From positions 930,001-994,000 of the forward strand of contig NZ_CP092332.1 of the NCBI RefSeq assembly GCF_029866485.1: 64,000 bases of DNA, written 5' to 3'. Shown here piece after piece: positions 27,637 to 37,700 of the stretch. Numbering within the stretch: position 1 is the stretch's first letter; every line of letters starts with the position of its first letter. The notes beneath the pieces were generated by a model. That model searched no databases, was not told the origin of the DNA, and worked only from the letters and a program-made list of their open reading frames with translations. This DNA comes from Flavobacterium keumense (GTDB taxonomy: Bacteria > Bacteroidota > Bacteroidia > Flavobacteriales > Flavobacteriaceae). A program made the translations under genes and the position numbers.

Positions 27637-29004
27637 TTATACAGTTTGTTTTGTTACTAAATGTCTCACTTTTTCAAATGGTTCATTGACAAAATGGTCT
27701 CTATGTTTTATTTTTTCTGGGAAACGAATATGGTATTCAAATTCCTCTCTAAAATGGCGAATCGCAGCAGCTACAGGCCAAGAAGCTGCATCACCTAAAG
27801 GACAAATCGTGTTTCCTTCAATTTTACTTTGAATGCTCAAAAGCAATTCAATATCTTCTTCACGACCGTGACCGTTTTCAATTCGGTGTAATACTTTTTC
27901 TAACCAACCTGTTCCTTCTCTACAAGGCGTACATTGACCACAGCTTTCGTGGTGGTAAAAACGAGAGAAATTCCAAGTGTTACGAACAATACAAGCCGTA
28001 TCGTCATATACAATAAATCCTCCTGAACCCAACATTGATCCGGTTGCAAAACCACCGTCAGATAAACTTTCGTACGTCATTAATCGGTCATCGCCATTGG
28101 CGGTTTTGTAAATTAAATGAGCGGGTAAGATTGGCACTGAACTTCCTCCTGGAACAAAGGCTTTTAAAGGACGATCAGAGCTCATTCCTCCTAAATATTC
28201 GTCAGAATTCATGAATTCATACACACTTAAACCTAATTCTATCTCATAAACTCCAGGGTTTTTAATGTGTCCCGAAGCCGAAATTAATTTGGTTCCTGTC
28301 GAACGTCCTTCTCCAATTTTAGCATAATCAGCGCCCGAATTGTTGACAATCCAAGGCACAGCTGAAATGGTTTCTACGTTGTTTACCACTGTTGGGTTTG
28401 CCCAAAGTCCTGATACCGCAGGGAAGGGTGGTTTAATACGTGGATTACCACGTTTCCCTTCTAATGATTCAATTAAAGCGGTTTCTTCACCGCAGATGTA
28501 AGCACCAGCACCACAATGAACGTGAAGTTCTAAGTCGTAACCTGTCCCTAATATATTTTTACCCAACCAACCGGCAGCTTTGGCTTCGGCGATGGCTCTT
28601 TCTAAAATTTTGAAAACCCACATGTATTCTCCACGAATGTAGATGTACGAGCGGTTAGCACCCAAGGCATAACTTGAGGTAATCATTCCTTCAATTAATA
28701 AGTGCGGAATGTATTCCATCAAGAAACGATCTTTGAAAGTTCCCGGTTCTGATTCGTCAGCATTACACACTAAATGTCTTGGTTTTCCTGATTTTTTATC
28801 AATAAAACTCCATTTCATTCCAGCAGGGAAACCCGCACCACCACGACCTCTTAGCCCAGAAGTTTTTACTTCTTCTACTACTTCGTCAGGTGTTAGTGTT
28901 TTTAAGGCTTTTTCTACAGAGGCATACCCACCATTTTGACGGTATACTTCGTAGGTTTTAATCCCTGGAATATTGATTTTGTCTAATAATATTTTTTGTG
29001 ACAT
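27637..29004 (-). CDS. nuoF: NADH-quinone oxidoreductase subunit F
   Basis: NADH-oxidising flavoprotein subunit binding FMN and cluster N3. The FMN/NADH glycine-rich motif GLRGRGGAGFPAGMKW is near residue 55. CNADESEPGTFKDR, YIYIRGEY and CGAGAYICGEETALIES follow, then the [4Fe-4S] motif ESCGQCTPCREGTGW with the distal Cys in NTICPLGDAA. At 455 residues it is full length. It is 1 bp after nuoE. Confidence 0.96.
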   Translation of the reverse strand: MSQKILLDKINIPGIKTYEVYRQNGGYASVEKALKTLTPDEVVEEVKTSGLRGRGGAGFPAGMKWSFIDKKSGKPRHLVCNADESEPGTFKDRFLMEYIPHLLIEGMITSSYALGANRSYIYIRGEYMWVFKILERAIAEAKAAGWLGKNILGTGYDLELHVHCGAGAYICGEETALIESLEGKRGNPRIKPPFPAVSGLWANPTVVNNVETISAVPWIVNNSGADYAKIGEGRSTGTKLISASGHIKNPGVYEIELGLSVYEFMNSDEYLGGMSSDRPLKAFVPGGSSVPILPAHLIYKTANGDDRLMTYESLSDGGFATGSMLGSGGFIVYDDTACIVRNTWNFSRFYHHESCGQCTPCREGTGWLEKVLHRIENGHGREEDIELLLSIQSKIEGNTICPLGDAASWPVAAAIRHFREEFEYHIRFPEKIKHRDHFVNEPFEKVRHLVTKQTV

Positions 29005-29005
29005 C

Positions 29006-29536
29006 TTATTTATCGTGTAAGATTATTTTACCCGCTTTAGCATCTTCAATAATTTGATTGATTTTTTGTTCGGTCAAATGCTCTTTGTAAAAATCGCCTA
29101 ACTGCATCATTGGAGCATACCCACAAGCGCCTAAGCATTCTACTCCGCGAACTTCAAAAAGACCGTCTGGAGTGGTTTCGCCCACTTTCACACCTAATTT
29201 TTTACAAGTGTAATCCATTAAGTTTTCCACTCCATTCAAACAACAAGGAGACGTTTGGCAAAACTCAAACATATATTTTCCAATAGGTTTTAAATTGAAC
29301 ATGGTGTAAAAAGTAGCCACTTCATATACTTCAACAGGTTTAATGTGAAGGATTTCGGCAACTTTGTCCATTAATTCAATGCTTAACCAGTTTTGGTGTG
29401 CATCTTGTACTTCGTGTAAAACAGGAATCAAAGCTGATTTTCTGTTTTCTTCGGGATAATGACTAATCAACTCATTGATGCGATTCATCAAGGCTTCGGT
29501 CATGTTTATTTCTTGTTTGTGTAAGGTACGTTCCAT
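29006..29536 (-). CDS. nuoE: NADH-quinone oxidoreductase subunit E
   Basis: Thioredoxin-fold [2Fe-2S] subunit of the NADH module (cluster N1a). Ligand cysteines are in CQTSPCCLNG and CLGACGYAP. EVATFYTMFNLKPIGKY is the conserved helix-strand region. The 176-residue frame starts 3 bp after nuoD; an internal ATG at residue 12 (MTEALMNRINEL) is an alternative start. Confidence 0.95.
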   Translation of the reverse strand: MERTLHKQEINMTEALMNRINELISHYPEENRKSALIPVLHEVQDAHQNWLSIELMDKVAEILHIKPVEVYEVATFYTMFNLKPIGKYMFEFCQTSPCCLNGVENLMDYTCKKLGVKVGETTPDGLFEVRGVECLGACGYAPMMQLGDFYKEHLTEQKINQIIEDAKAGKIILHDK

Positions 29537-29539
29537 AAT

Positions 29540-30775
29540 TTAAGCGTCTAATTCGCCGGCAATAACATTTAAACTTGATAAAATGACAATGGCATCCGAA
29601 AGCATCGCACCTTTTATCATTTCTGGATAGGCTTGGTAGTAAATAAAACAAGGTCTGCGGAAATGTAGTCTATAAGGAGTACGACTTCCGTCGGTTACTA
29701 AATAGAATCCAACTTCTCCATTTCCACCTTCAACAGGATGGTAGATTTCAGCTACAGGAACTGGAACTTCTCCCATTACAATTTTAAAGTGGTAAATTAA
29801 AGACTCCATATTATGGTATACGTCTTCTTTTGGAGGCAAATAGTATTCTGGAACATCAGCGTGGTATGGTCCTTCAGGCAATTTGTCTAAAGCTTGACGA
29901 ATGATACTTAAACTTTCCCATACTTCAGCATTACGAACGCAAAAACGATCGTAGGTGTCTCCTGATTTTCCAACCGGAACAATAAAGTCAAAATCTTCGT
30001 AAGAGCTATACGGTTGTGCTACACGTACATCATAATCTACACCTGCTGCACGCAAGTTAGGTCCTGTAAATCCGTAAGCCATCGCTTGTTCAGCTGAAAT
30101 AGCTCCTACATTTACGGTTCTGTCAATAAAAATTCTATTTCTTTCGAATAGGTTTTCAAATTCTTTCCAAGCAACAGGAAACTCTTCTAAAAACACTTCT
30201 AATTTACGGAAAGCTTCTGGCGACCAATCTCTTTCGAAACCACCGATTCTTCCCATATTAGTAGTTAAACGCGCACCACAAATCTCTTCGTAGATTTCGT
30301 AGATTTTCTCTCTAAACTGGAACACATACAAGAAACCAGAATACGCACCAGTATCTACCCCAAGAATGGAATTACAGATTAAGTGGTCTGCAATTCGAGC
30401 CAATTCCATTACGATAACACGCAAATATTGCGCTCTTTTTGGTACTTCAATATCCAATAGTTTTTCTAAAGTCATCCACCATCCTATGTTATTAATAGGA
30501 GAGGAGCAATAGTTCATTCTATCAGTAAGTGGTGTAATTTGGTAAAACGGACGGTTTTCTGCGATTTTTTCAAATGCTCTATGGATGTAACCAATAGTAG
30601 GTTCCGCTTCCAAGATTTTTTCTCCATCCATCAACAAGATATTTTGGAAAATACCGTGTGTTGCTGGGTGAGTTGGCCCTAAGTTCAGAATAGAAAGCTC
30701 GCTTCCGTCTTCATTATGGCGCTCTTTGATTATTTTAGCATAGCGATGCTCTGGTGGTAATAATAGTTCTGACAT
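29540..30775 (-). CDS. nuoD: NADH-quinone oxidoreductase subunit D
   Basis: 49-kDa-type subunit next to the quinone site. Seen are NLGPTHPATHGIFQ, the quinone-pocket loop with conserved His, then GYIHRAFEKIAE, LTDRMNYCSSPINNIGW and GRIGGFERD. The C-terminal RRPCFIYYQAYPEMIKG and the ending VIAGELDA complete it. At 411 residues it is full length. It is 32 bp after nuoC. Confidence 0.96.
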   Translation of the reverse strand: MSELLLPPEHRYAKIIKERHNEDGSELSILNLGPTHPATHGIFQNILLMDGEKILEAEPTIGYIHRAFEKIAENRPFYQITPLTDRMNYCSSPINNIGWWMTLEKLLDIEVPKRAQYLRVIVMELARIADHLICNSILGVDTGAYSGFLYVFQFREKIYEIYEEICGARLTTNMGRIGGFERDWSPEAFRKLEVFLEEFPVAWKEFENLFERNRIFIDRTVNVGAISAEQAMAYGFTGPNLRAAGVDYDVRVAQPYSSYEDFDFIVPVGKSGDTYDRFCVRNAEVWESLSIIRQALDKLPEGPYHADVPEYYLPPKEDVYHNMESLIYHFKIVMGEVPVPVAEIYHPVEGGNGEVGFYLVTDGSRTPYRLHFRRPCFIYYQAYPEMIKGAMLSDAIVILSSLNVIAGELDA

Positions 30776-30807
30776 TTAATGAATGTGAAAAATTATATAT
30801 TGTTGTT

Positions 30808-31329
30808 TTAGCAATTTGCTGTTGTTCTTCCGAAGAAACGATCGTCTTTATCTGTTCTTCCGCTGTCTTCCATTGGGAATTCTTTTCGCATTGGAAAAGA
30901 AACCATCTCATCCATATTTAAAATACGTTTCAACTGTGGGTGGCCAATGAAATTGATACCGAAAAAATCGTAGGCCTCTCTTTCCATCCAGTTTGAACTT
31001 AAGAAAATATTCGATACGGTTTTGATTTCAGGATTGTTCCCGCTAATGAACGCTTTGATTTTAATTCGTTTGTTTTCGTACCAATTGTGCAAATGATATA
31101 CCACTGCAAACTGTCTTGTTTCTTCGTTATCTGGGTAATGAACGCCGCATAAATCTGTCAAAAAGTGAAAACGTAAAACAGGATCGTTTTTTAAGAAAAG
31201 GATAACGGCTGTGATCTTATCAGCGGCTACTTCAAATGAAAAAATATCTTTTTCTTGATTGAATTGAAAAACGTCTGAACCAAAAGTGGCTACTAATTTT
31301 TCTTGTATTTCGTTTGTTTCTAAAGCCAT
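30808..31329 (-). CDS. nuoC: NADH-quinone oxidoreductase subunit C
   Basis: 30-kDa-type subunit of the peripheral arm. FHFLTDLCGVHYPD, VYHLHNWYENKRIKIKAF and the signature ERE-type stretch SSNWMEREAYDFFGINFIGHP followed by LKRILNMDE identify it. At 173 residues it is a separate NuoC, not a NuoCD fusion as in E. coli. It is 4 bp after nuoB. Confidence 0.94.
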   Translation of the reverse strand: MALETNEIQEKLVATFGSDVFQFNQEKDIFSFEVAADKITAVILFLKNDPVLRFHFLTDLCGVHYPDNEETRQFAVVYHLHNWYENKRIKIKAFISGNNPEIKTVSNIFLSSNWMEREAYDFFGINFIGHPQLKRILNMDEMVSFPMRKEFPMEDSGRTDKDDRFFGRTTANC

Positions 31330-31333
31330 CTTG

Positions 31334-31882
31334 TTATTTGATATTATAAGAAGCTAATAATTCTTGGTACTCAGGAGAACTTCTTCTTCTAACCGATTCG
31401 TTTTTAACGATTTCTTGTAATTTCATCACGCCATCTACAATTTGTTCTGGTCTTGGAGGACATCCTGGCACATAGACGTCTACTGGAATTACTTTGTCAA
31501 TTCCTTGTAAAACAGAGTAGGTGTCAAAAACACCTCCTGAAGAAGCACAAGCACCTACAGCGATTACCCAACGAGGTTCTGACATTTGTTCGTATACCTG
31601 ACGTAAAATCGGAGCCATTTTTTTAGAAATAGTTCCCATTACCATCAACATATCGGCTTGACGAGGAGAGAAACTCACACGTTCAGAGCCAAAACGGGCT
31701 AAATCATAATGTGAAGCCATAGTGGCCATAAATTCAATTCCGCAACAAGAAGTTGCAAAAGGCAAAGGCCAAAGTGAATTGGCACGAGCCAAACCTACAA
31801 CTTCATTAAGTGTTGTGGCAAAATAACCTTCTCCTACAACTCCTTCTGGTGGCGCTACCATTTTTGTTTTTGAATCACTCAT
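31334..31882 (-). CDS. nuoB: NADH-quinone oxidoreductase subunit B
   Basis: Holds the terminal cluster N2 that reduces quinone. The paired cysteines in ATSCCGIEFMA, VAVGACASSGGVFDTY-like sequence and VPGCPPRPE supply the ligands. RFGSERVSFSPRQADMLMV is the conserved loop. At 182 residues it is a normal length. It follows nuoA by 40 bp. Confidence 0.95.
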   Translation of the reverse strand: MSDSKTKMVAPPEGVVGEGYFATTLNEVVGLARANSLWPLPFATSCCGIEFMATMASHYDLARFGSERVSFSPRQADMLMVMGTISKKMAPILRQVYEQMSEPRWVIAVGACASSGGVFDTYSVLQGIDKVIPVDVYVPGCPPRPEQIVDGVMKLQEIVKNESVRRRSSPEYQELLASYNIK

Positions 31883-31922
31883 TTTGAATTCGTAATTTTT
31901 TGAATTTATAACTTTGATTGTA

Positions 31923-32288
31923 TTATTCCCAATCCAATGCTTTTTTCTTGATGATGTAGAAAAAGCCTACTAACAACAAAAGCATAAAAACAACCATTTT
32001 AATCATGCCTTCCATTCCTAAATCCTTGAAATTAATAGCCCAAGGATACAAGAAAATCACTTCTACATCAAACAGAACGAAAAGAATGGCTACTAAGAAA
32101 TATTTTACCGAGAAAGGAATACGTGCATTTCCCACAGATTCAATACCACACTCGAAGTTTTTATCTTTCGATTGGGAGTTCCTTTTTGGACCTAATTTTC
32201 CTGAAATAAATATGGTGCCTGCCACAAAACCAACTGCTAAAAGCAGTTGCATGAAAATAGGAATATAATTCAATTGTTCTGATTGCAT
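31923..32288 (-). CDS. nuoA: NADH-quinone oxidoreductase subunit A
   Basis: Small three-helix subunit at the junction of the arms. The loop KNFECGIESVGNARIPFSVKYF contains the conserved Cys and flanking acidic residues; VLFDVEVIFLYPWAI follows with its conserved Glu/Asp. I start at the ATG at 32288 (MQSEQLNY; 121 residues). The longer frame beginning with TTG at 32324 would start inside the predicted promoter. First gene of the operon. Confidence 0.93.
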   Translation of the reverse strand: MQSEQLNYIPIFMQLLLAVGFVAGTIFISGKLGPKRNSQSKDKNFECGIESVGNARIPFSVKYFLVAILFVLFDVEVIFLYPWAINFKDLGMEGMIKMVVFMLLLLVGFFYIIKKKALDWE

Positions 32289-32321
32289 AATGATTGGGTA
32301 TTTTTTATTGAATTTTAGCCA

Positions 32322-32352
32322 CAAAGATAACTTTCAAGTTATTAAAACACAA
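32322..32352 (-). promoter_or_regulatory. Predicted promoter of the nuoA-N operon
   Basis: Minus-strand TTG (32350-32352), 20 bp spacer, TATCTTTG (32322-32329): a full Bacteroidota-type promoter. It lies 33 bp upstream of the nuoA ATG. Confidence 0.65.
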
Positions 32353-32463
32353 GCACAAATAGGATATTATTTGTACTGTAAATCTAAAAAATAGCTTATT
32401 TTTATTCATTATAAATAACAAAGGATTATTACTTGTGTTTAAGTTGTTGTAAAATATACTAAA

Positions 32464-32497
32464 CAAAAAAACGCCTCGATGTAAATCGAGGCGTTTT
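32464..32497 (-). terminator. Terminator after the cold-shock gene
   Basis: Perfect 13-bp arms AAAACGCCTCGAT / ATCGAGGCGTTTT with GTAA loop. The A-run on the left gives the U-tract for the minus strand. Confidence 0.88.
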
Positions 32498-32533
32498 GAC
32501 CCATTCTCAGGCTAAAAAAAAATATTTTTCAGC

Positions 32534-32728
32534 TTAGATAACAGCTACTTGTGCAGCTACTTTTCCTTTTCTTCCTTCTTCTTCTTCGTAGCTCACTCTG
32601 TCACCTTCGCGTAATTCTTCCGCTGTGATTCCTGATGCATGAACGAAGATGTCTTTTCCTGTTTCTTCGTCCGTAATGAATCCATAACCTTTAGATTCAT
32701 TAAAAAATTTAACTGTACCTGTACGCAT
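32534..32728 (-). CDS. Cold-shock domain protein
   Basis: A 64-residue single-stranded nucleic-acid-binding OB-fold protein. RNP1 (KGYGFI) and RNP2 (IFVHAS) are intact, and the frame starts MRTGTVKFFNESKG. The family acts as RNA chaperones, often induced on cold shock or in stationary phase. It is a single-gene unit with its own -7 element and terminator. Its leader is short (about 25 nt), unlike the long cold-shock leaders of enterobacterial cspA. Confidence 0.95.
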   Translation of the reverse strand: MRTGTVKFFNESKGYGFITDEETGKDIFVHASGITAEELREGDRVSYEEEEGRKGKVAAQVAVI

Positions 32729-32757
32729 TGTAATAGTAATAATAATTTATAATAAGA

Positions 32758-32765
32758 CAAATGTA
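32758..32765 (-). promoter_or_regulatory. Predicted -7 element for the cold-shock gene
   Basis: Minus-strand TACATTTG matches TAnnTTTG, 29 bp upstream of the ATG. No -33 TTG at 19-21 bp. Confidence 0.45.
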
Positions 32766-32854
32766 ACGTTTAATACAATACGAAATGCGTTCTTCGGTTT
32801 TTATTTTCTAAAAATATTGATTTTCAACGTTTTCTGACCAAAATACTCGTTCAG

Positions 32855-34609
32855 CTACACTTTTATATTCAATTGAATATGCAATTCTTTTAATTGTGCT
32901 TCGTCAATAGTTGAAGGCGCATCAATCATCACATCTCGTCCCGAATTGTTTTTTGGGAAGGCAATAAAATCACGAATGGTTTCTTGACCTCCTAAAATAG
33001 CGACTAATCGGTCCAATCCAAAAGCCAAACCTCCGTGAGGTGGTGCGCCAAATTGGAAGGCATCCATCAAGAAGCCAAATTGTGCTTTGGCCTCTTCAGG
33101 AGTAAACCCTAAGTATTTGAACATCAATTCTTGTGTCGCTTTATCATGAATACGAATAGAACCTCCTCCAATTTCGTTTCCGTTCAACACCATATCATAA
33201 GCATTGGCACGCACTTTTCCTGGATTTGTTTCTAATAAGCTAATGTCTTCTGGTTTAGGGGAGGTGAATGGATGGTGCATGGCATGGTAACGGCCGCTTT
33301 CCTCGTCAAATTCTAATAATGGGAAATCGACTACCCATAATGGTGCAAATTCGTTTGGTTTTCTCAATCCTAAACGGGTAGCTAATTCCATTCGTAAAGC
33401 CGAAAGTTGTGCTCTAGTTTTGTTAGCTGGACCTGATAATACAAAAATCATATCGCCTGCTTGTGCTTGTGTTGCTTTCGCCCATTGTGCTAAATCATCT
33501 TGATCGTAAAATTTATCTACAGATGATTTGTAAGTTCCATCTTCGTTGCATTTGACGTATACCATTCCTGAAGCACCTACTTGTGGACGTTTTACCCAAT
33601 CAATTAAGGCATCAATCTCTTTTCGAGTGTAATTTCCAGCTCCTGGAACTGCAATTCCCACTACTAATTCAGCAGCGTTGAAAACAGGAAACTCTTTATG
33701 TTGTGCTACGGCATTTAACTCGCCAAATTCCATTCCGAAACGAATGTCTGGTTTGTCATTTCCGTACGTTTTCATAGCATAATCGTAAGTAATTCTTGGA
33801 AATTTAGCTACTTCAACTCCTTTTATTTCTTTTAATAAATGACGTGTAAGTCCTTCAAAAATATTCAAAATGTCTTCTTGTTCTACAAAAGCCATTTCGC
33901 AGTCAATTTGAGTAAACTCAGGCTGTCTGTCGGCACGTAAATCTTCGTCACGGAAACATTTTACAATTTGGAAATACTTGTCCATTCCGCCCACCATCAA
34001 TAATTGTTTGAAGGTTTGTGGTGATTGTGGTAAGGCATAAAACTGCCCTTCGTTCATTCGTGAAGGCACCACAAAATCACGTGCTCCTTCTGGAGTTGAT
34101 TTGATTAAATAAGGCGTTTCTACTTCGCAAAAATCCAAGTCCGAAAGGTATTTACGTACTTCCATCGCCACTTTGTGACGGAAAAGCAAACTGTTTTTTA
34201 CTGGATTTCTACGAATATCTAGGTAACGGTATTTCATTCGGATGTCTTCACCACCATCGGTTTCATCTTCAATCGTGAAAGGAGGAGTCAAGGCAGCATT
34301 TAAGATGGTCATTTCTGAAACCAAAATCTCAATTTCTCCAGTAGGAATAGCTGTGTTTTTAGACTCACGCTCAATAACAGTTCCTTTTACTTGAATTACA
34401 TATTCGCGTCCAAGGGTTTTGGCCAATTCAAAAACCGATTTTTCAGTGCGACTTTCGTCAAAAATCAATTGCGTAATGCCGTAACGGTCACGCAAATCAA
34501 CCCAGTTCATAAATCCTTTATCGCGTGATTTTTGAACCCAACCCGCTAGTGTAACTTCTGTATTGATATGTGAGGCGTTCAATTCGCCACAGTGATGACT
34601 TCTGTACAT
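32855..34609 (-). CDS. aspS: Aspartyl-tRNA synthetase
   Basis: Class II aminoacyl-tRNA synthetase charging tRNA-Asp. The N-terminal OB-fold anticodon domain shows [21 protein letters not shown]. Motif 2 is [18 protein letters not shown], and motif 3 is [15 protein letters not shown] near the C-terminus. The bacterial GAD insertion lies in between. At 584 residues it is the bacterial full-length form. Whether it also charges tRNA-Asn cannot be told from this window. Confidence 0.96.
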   Translation of the reverse strand: MYRSHHCGELNASHINTEVTLAGWVQKSRDKGFMNWVDLRDRYGITQLIFDESRTEKSVFELAKTLGREYVIQVKGTVIERESKNTAIPTGEIEILVSEMTILNAALTPPFTIEDETDGGEDIRMKYRYLDIRRNPVKNSLLFRHKVAMEVRKYLSDLDFCEVETPYLIKSTPEGARDFVVPSRMNEGQFYALPQSPQTFKQLLMVGGMDKYFQIVKCFRDEDLRADRQPEFTQIDCEMAFVEQEDILNIFEGLTRHLLKEIKGVEVAKFPRITYDYAMKTYGNDKPDIRFGMEFGELNAVAQHKEFPVFNAAELVVGIAVPGAGNYTRKEIDALIDWVKRPQVGASGMVYVKCNEDGTYKSSVDKFYDQDDLAQWAKATQAQAGDMIFVLSGPANKTRAQLSALRMELATRLGLRKPNEFAPLWVVDFPLLEFDEESGRYHAMHHPFTSPKPEDISLLETNPGKVRANAYDMVLNGNEIGGGSIRIHDKATQELMFKYLGFTPEEAKAQFGFLMDAFQFGAPPHGGLAFGLDRLVAILGGQETIRDFIAFPKNNSGRDVMIDAPSTIDEAQLKELHIQLNIKV

Positions 34610-34628
34610 GATTAAAAATATTTGTGTG

Positions 34629-34636
34629 CAAATTTA
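34629..34636 (-). promoter_or_regulatory. Predicted -7 element for aspS
   Basis: Minus-strand TAAATTTG matches TAnnTTTG, 19 bp upstream of the aspS ATG. No -33 TTG at the expected spacing. Confidence 0.42.
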
Positions 34637-34676
34637 GGACTAATTATGAATAAATGCAGGATAAAATTATAAGAAT

Positions 34677-34705
34677 AAAAAAACCTGCAAATTTTACTTT
34701 GCAGG
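34677..34705 (-). terminator. Terminator of the RND efflux operon
   Basis: 8-bp arms CCTGCAAA / TTTGCAGG with a TTTTAC loop, preceded on the plus strand by seven A residues (the U-tract for minus). It lies 29 bp after the permease stop. Confidence 0.75.
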
Positions 34706-34734
34706 CTCTTAATTCACTTTATTTAAAACCAATT

Positions 34735-37700
34735 TTATTCCGCTATTGCATCTTGATTTCTTTTGTTTCTTCGGTCACGCAACCAGTATTTAGTTCTTTT
34801 TACAAGGAAGAACATTACCGGTACCATCACCAAAGTTAATACGGTGGCATAGGTCAATCCGAAAATAATGGTCCAAGCCAAAGGCCCCCAGAACATTACA
34901 TTATCTCCTCCCATGAAGAAATGTGGGTTGAAATCGGTTACCAAGGTAAAGAAGTCAAAGTTCAATCCGATAGCCAAAGGAATCAATCCTAAGATGGCTG
35001 TTAAGGCAGTCAATAATACGGGACGTAATCTTGATTTACCCGATTCGATAATTACTTCTTTTATTTCTTCTAATGATAAATCGTCGTGGCTTTCTAGTTT
35101 TTTATCGGCTACTTTTTTGTCCAATAATAAGACAAAGAAGTCCATTAATACAATTCCGTTTTTCACCACAACTCCCGCCAGCGAGATGATTCCCATCATG
35201 GTCATCAGGATAACAAAATCCATATTGGCGATCACATAACCATAGAAGACACCACTAAAACTCAACAATACGGTAAACATAATCACCATGGTTTTAGAAA
35301 CCGAGTTAAATTGCAATACAATGATGATGGTAATTCCAGCCAAAGCTAAAAATAACGCATACATCAAGAAACTTTGGTTTTTACCTTGTTCTTCTTGTAC
35401 TCCTGAGAATGAATAACTCACACTTTTAGGAAGGCCATAACTTTTTAGTTCCTCCTTGATTTGTTTTGTGATTTCGTCTCCATTATATCCAGTTAACACA
35501 TTCGAATAAATGGTCATAATTCGTTTGTGGTTTTTTCTCTTAATCTGATTGTAAGTCGTCGTTTTTTCTGTTTTTGAAATCGCAGAAATTGGGACTTGCA
35601 TAATCTGACCGTTGTTTTGATTACGGAACGTTAACGATTGGTTGAAAAGAATATTTTCATTTTTACGTTGGTCGTCCTGCATACGCATTACAATATTGTA
35701 ATCGTCATCGCCTTCTTTGTAAGTTGAAATTTCTTGTCCGTAAACCGAACGACGTAGATTGAAACCTAATTGTCCTGTCGAAATTCCCATACTTCCTGCA
35801 TTGGCACGGTCTACTTTTACTTCTAATTCTGGACTTTCTTTATTGATATCGATACTTAATTTCTCTATACCCGGAATGTTTTTAGAATCGATAAAGGCAA
35901 TCATTCTATCGGCTTCTTTCAACATTTGATCGTAATCGGCTCCTGTTAATTGGATACTAATTGGGTAACCCGCAGGTGGTCCGTTGGCATCTTTTTCAAC
36001 AGTAACGGTAGCACCAGCAATTCCGGTCACTTTACTTCTAATTTCTTCTAAAATATCCGAAGTATTTACGCCTTTTCTAAATTTGAATTCAGAGAAACTT
36101 ACGGTCACTTTACCTTTAAAAGGAGTTTCAGAAGCTGAACCTGCATCCACATTTGGATTTCCAGCACCCACACCCACTTGCGAAATGATAGATTCCGCCA
36201 TATAGTTTTTGTTGGTTTTTGGATCCACATATTTCTCTAAAATTTTGATAATTTGTTTTTCAACAAATAAAGTGGCTTTGTTCGTCTTTTCAATAGAAGT
36301 TCCTTGAGGATATTCAATATAAGCAATGGCTTGGTTTGGAATATTATCTGGGAAGAACAATACTTTTCTTGGAAAAATTCCCAAAAGGATAAAAGATAAG
36401 AATAGTAATGCGATGATACCTCCTAAGGCTTTCCAAGCATTTTTACCCGTCAAAATTTTAGCCAAGAACAATTTGTATTTTTCCTCCATTCTAGGGAAAA
36501 AACTATGTTGAAAATCTTGTGTCCATTGAAATACTTTCCAATAATACAGCCACATTAATCCGACAGAAATTAGCAATAAATGACCAACACCTCTTAATAA
36601 TTTACTGTCGTTTAGGTAGCCAGGAATGGCTAATAAAATTCCTAACGCAAGGAATAATATAGTGTAGAAACGCAAGCTTTTTTTCTTGATGTTTTTATCT
36701 TCTAATGCCATAGAACCTCCTGTCATAGCGGCGTTGATTACCATGGCTACGAATAAAGATCCTGTTAAAGTTACTGTCAAAGTAATAGGGAAATATTTCA
36801 TGAATTTACCCATGGTTCCTGGCCAAAGGGCAAATGGTAAAAATGCCATCAAAGTTGTAGCAGTCGACGAAATTACCGGCCAAGCAATTTCTCCAATTCC
36901 CACTTTTGAAGCCTGAATTCGGCTCATTCCTTTTTGCATATTGGCATACACATTATCCACTACCACAATACCGTCATCTACTAGCATTCCTAATCCCATT
37001 ACCAATCCAAATAACACCATAGTGTTTAGGGTTAATCCAAACATAGACAAGATAGCAAAAGCAATCATCATCGATAATGGAATGGCGGCTCCCACAAATA
37101 AAGAGTTGCGCAATCCCATAGTAAACATCAATACAATCATTACCAAAATGATTCCGAAGATAATGTGGTTGGACAATTCGTCAACCTGATGTTCCACTCG
37201 TGAGGATTGATCACTTGTTAATTCTACTTTTAGGTTTTTTGGCAAATAAGTTTCTTGTGCTCTTTTTACTCTTTCTTTTACCTGCTCAATCGCCGAAATC
37301 ATGTTTTGATTGGAACGTTTTTTAACATTCAACATTACTACTTCAGTTCCTTTTTCACGAGCGTAGGTTGTTTTTTCTTTTTCTTTGAAACGAATAGTCG
37401 CAATGTCTTTTAGATACACTGGGCCTCCAAAAGATTTCACGATGATGTTTTCTAATTCTTTAGGTTCTTTGAATTCTCCCACAATTCGGATGTTATTGCG
37501 AGAACCTTGCGAAATTAAATTTCCACCCGAAAGTGTCATGTTTTCATATTTCACGGCATTTTGGATTTCGTCAAAAGTCACCTGTGCCGCCGTCATTTTA
37601 AAAATATCTACGGCGATTTCAACTTCTTTGTCATCCACACCAAGGATATCCACCTTTTTGATTTCCGAAATTTCTTCGATATCGTCTTGCAATAACTCCC

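Noticed and set aside
32339..32440. Inverted pair AAACACAAG / CTTGTGTTT upstream of nuoA
   Set aside because: Nine-base arms about 80 bp apart in AT-rich DNA are likely by chance; no other support.
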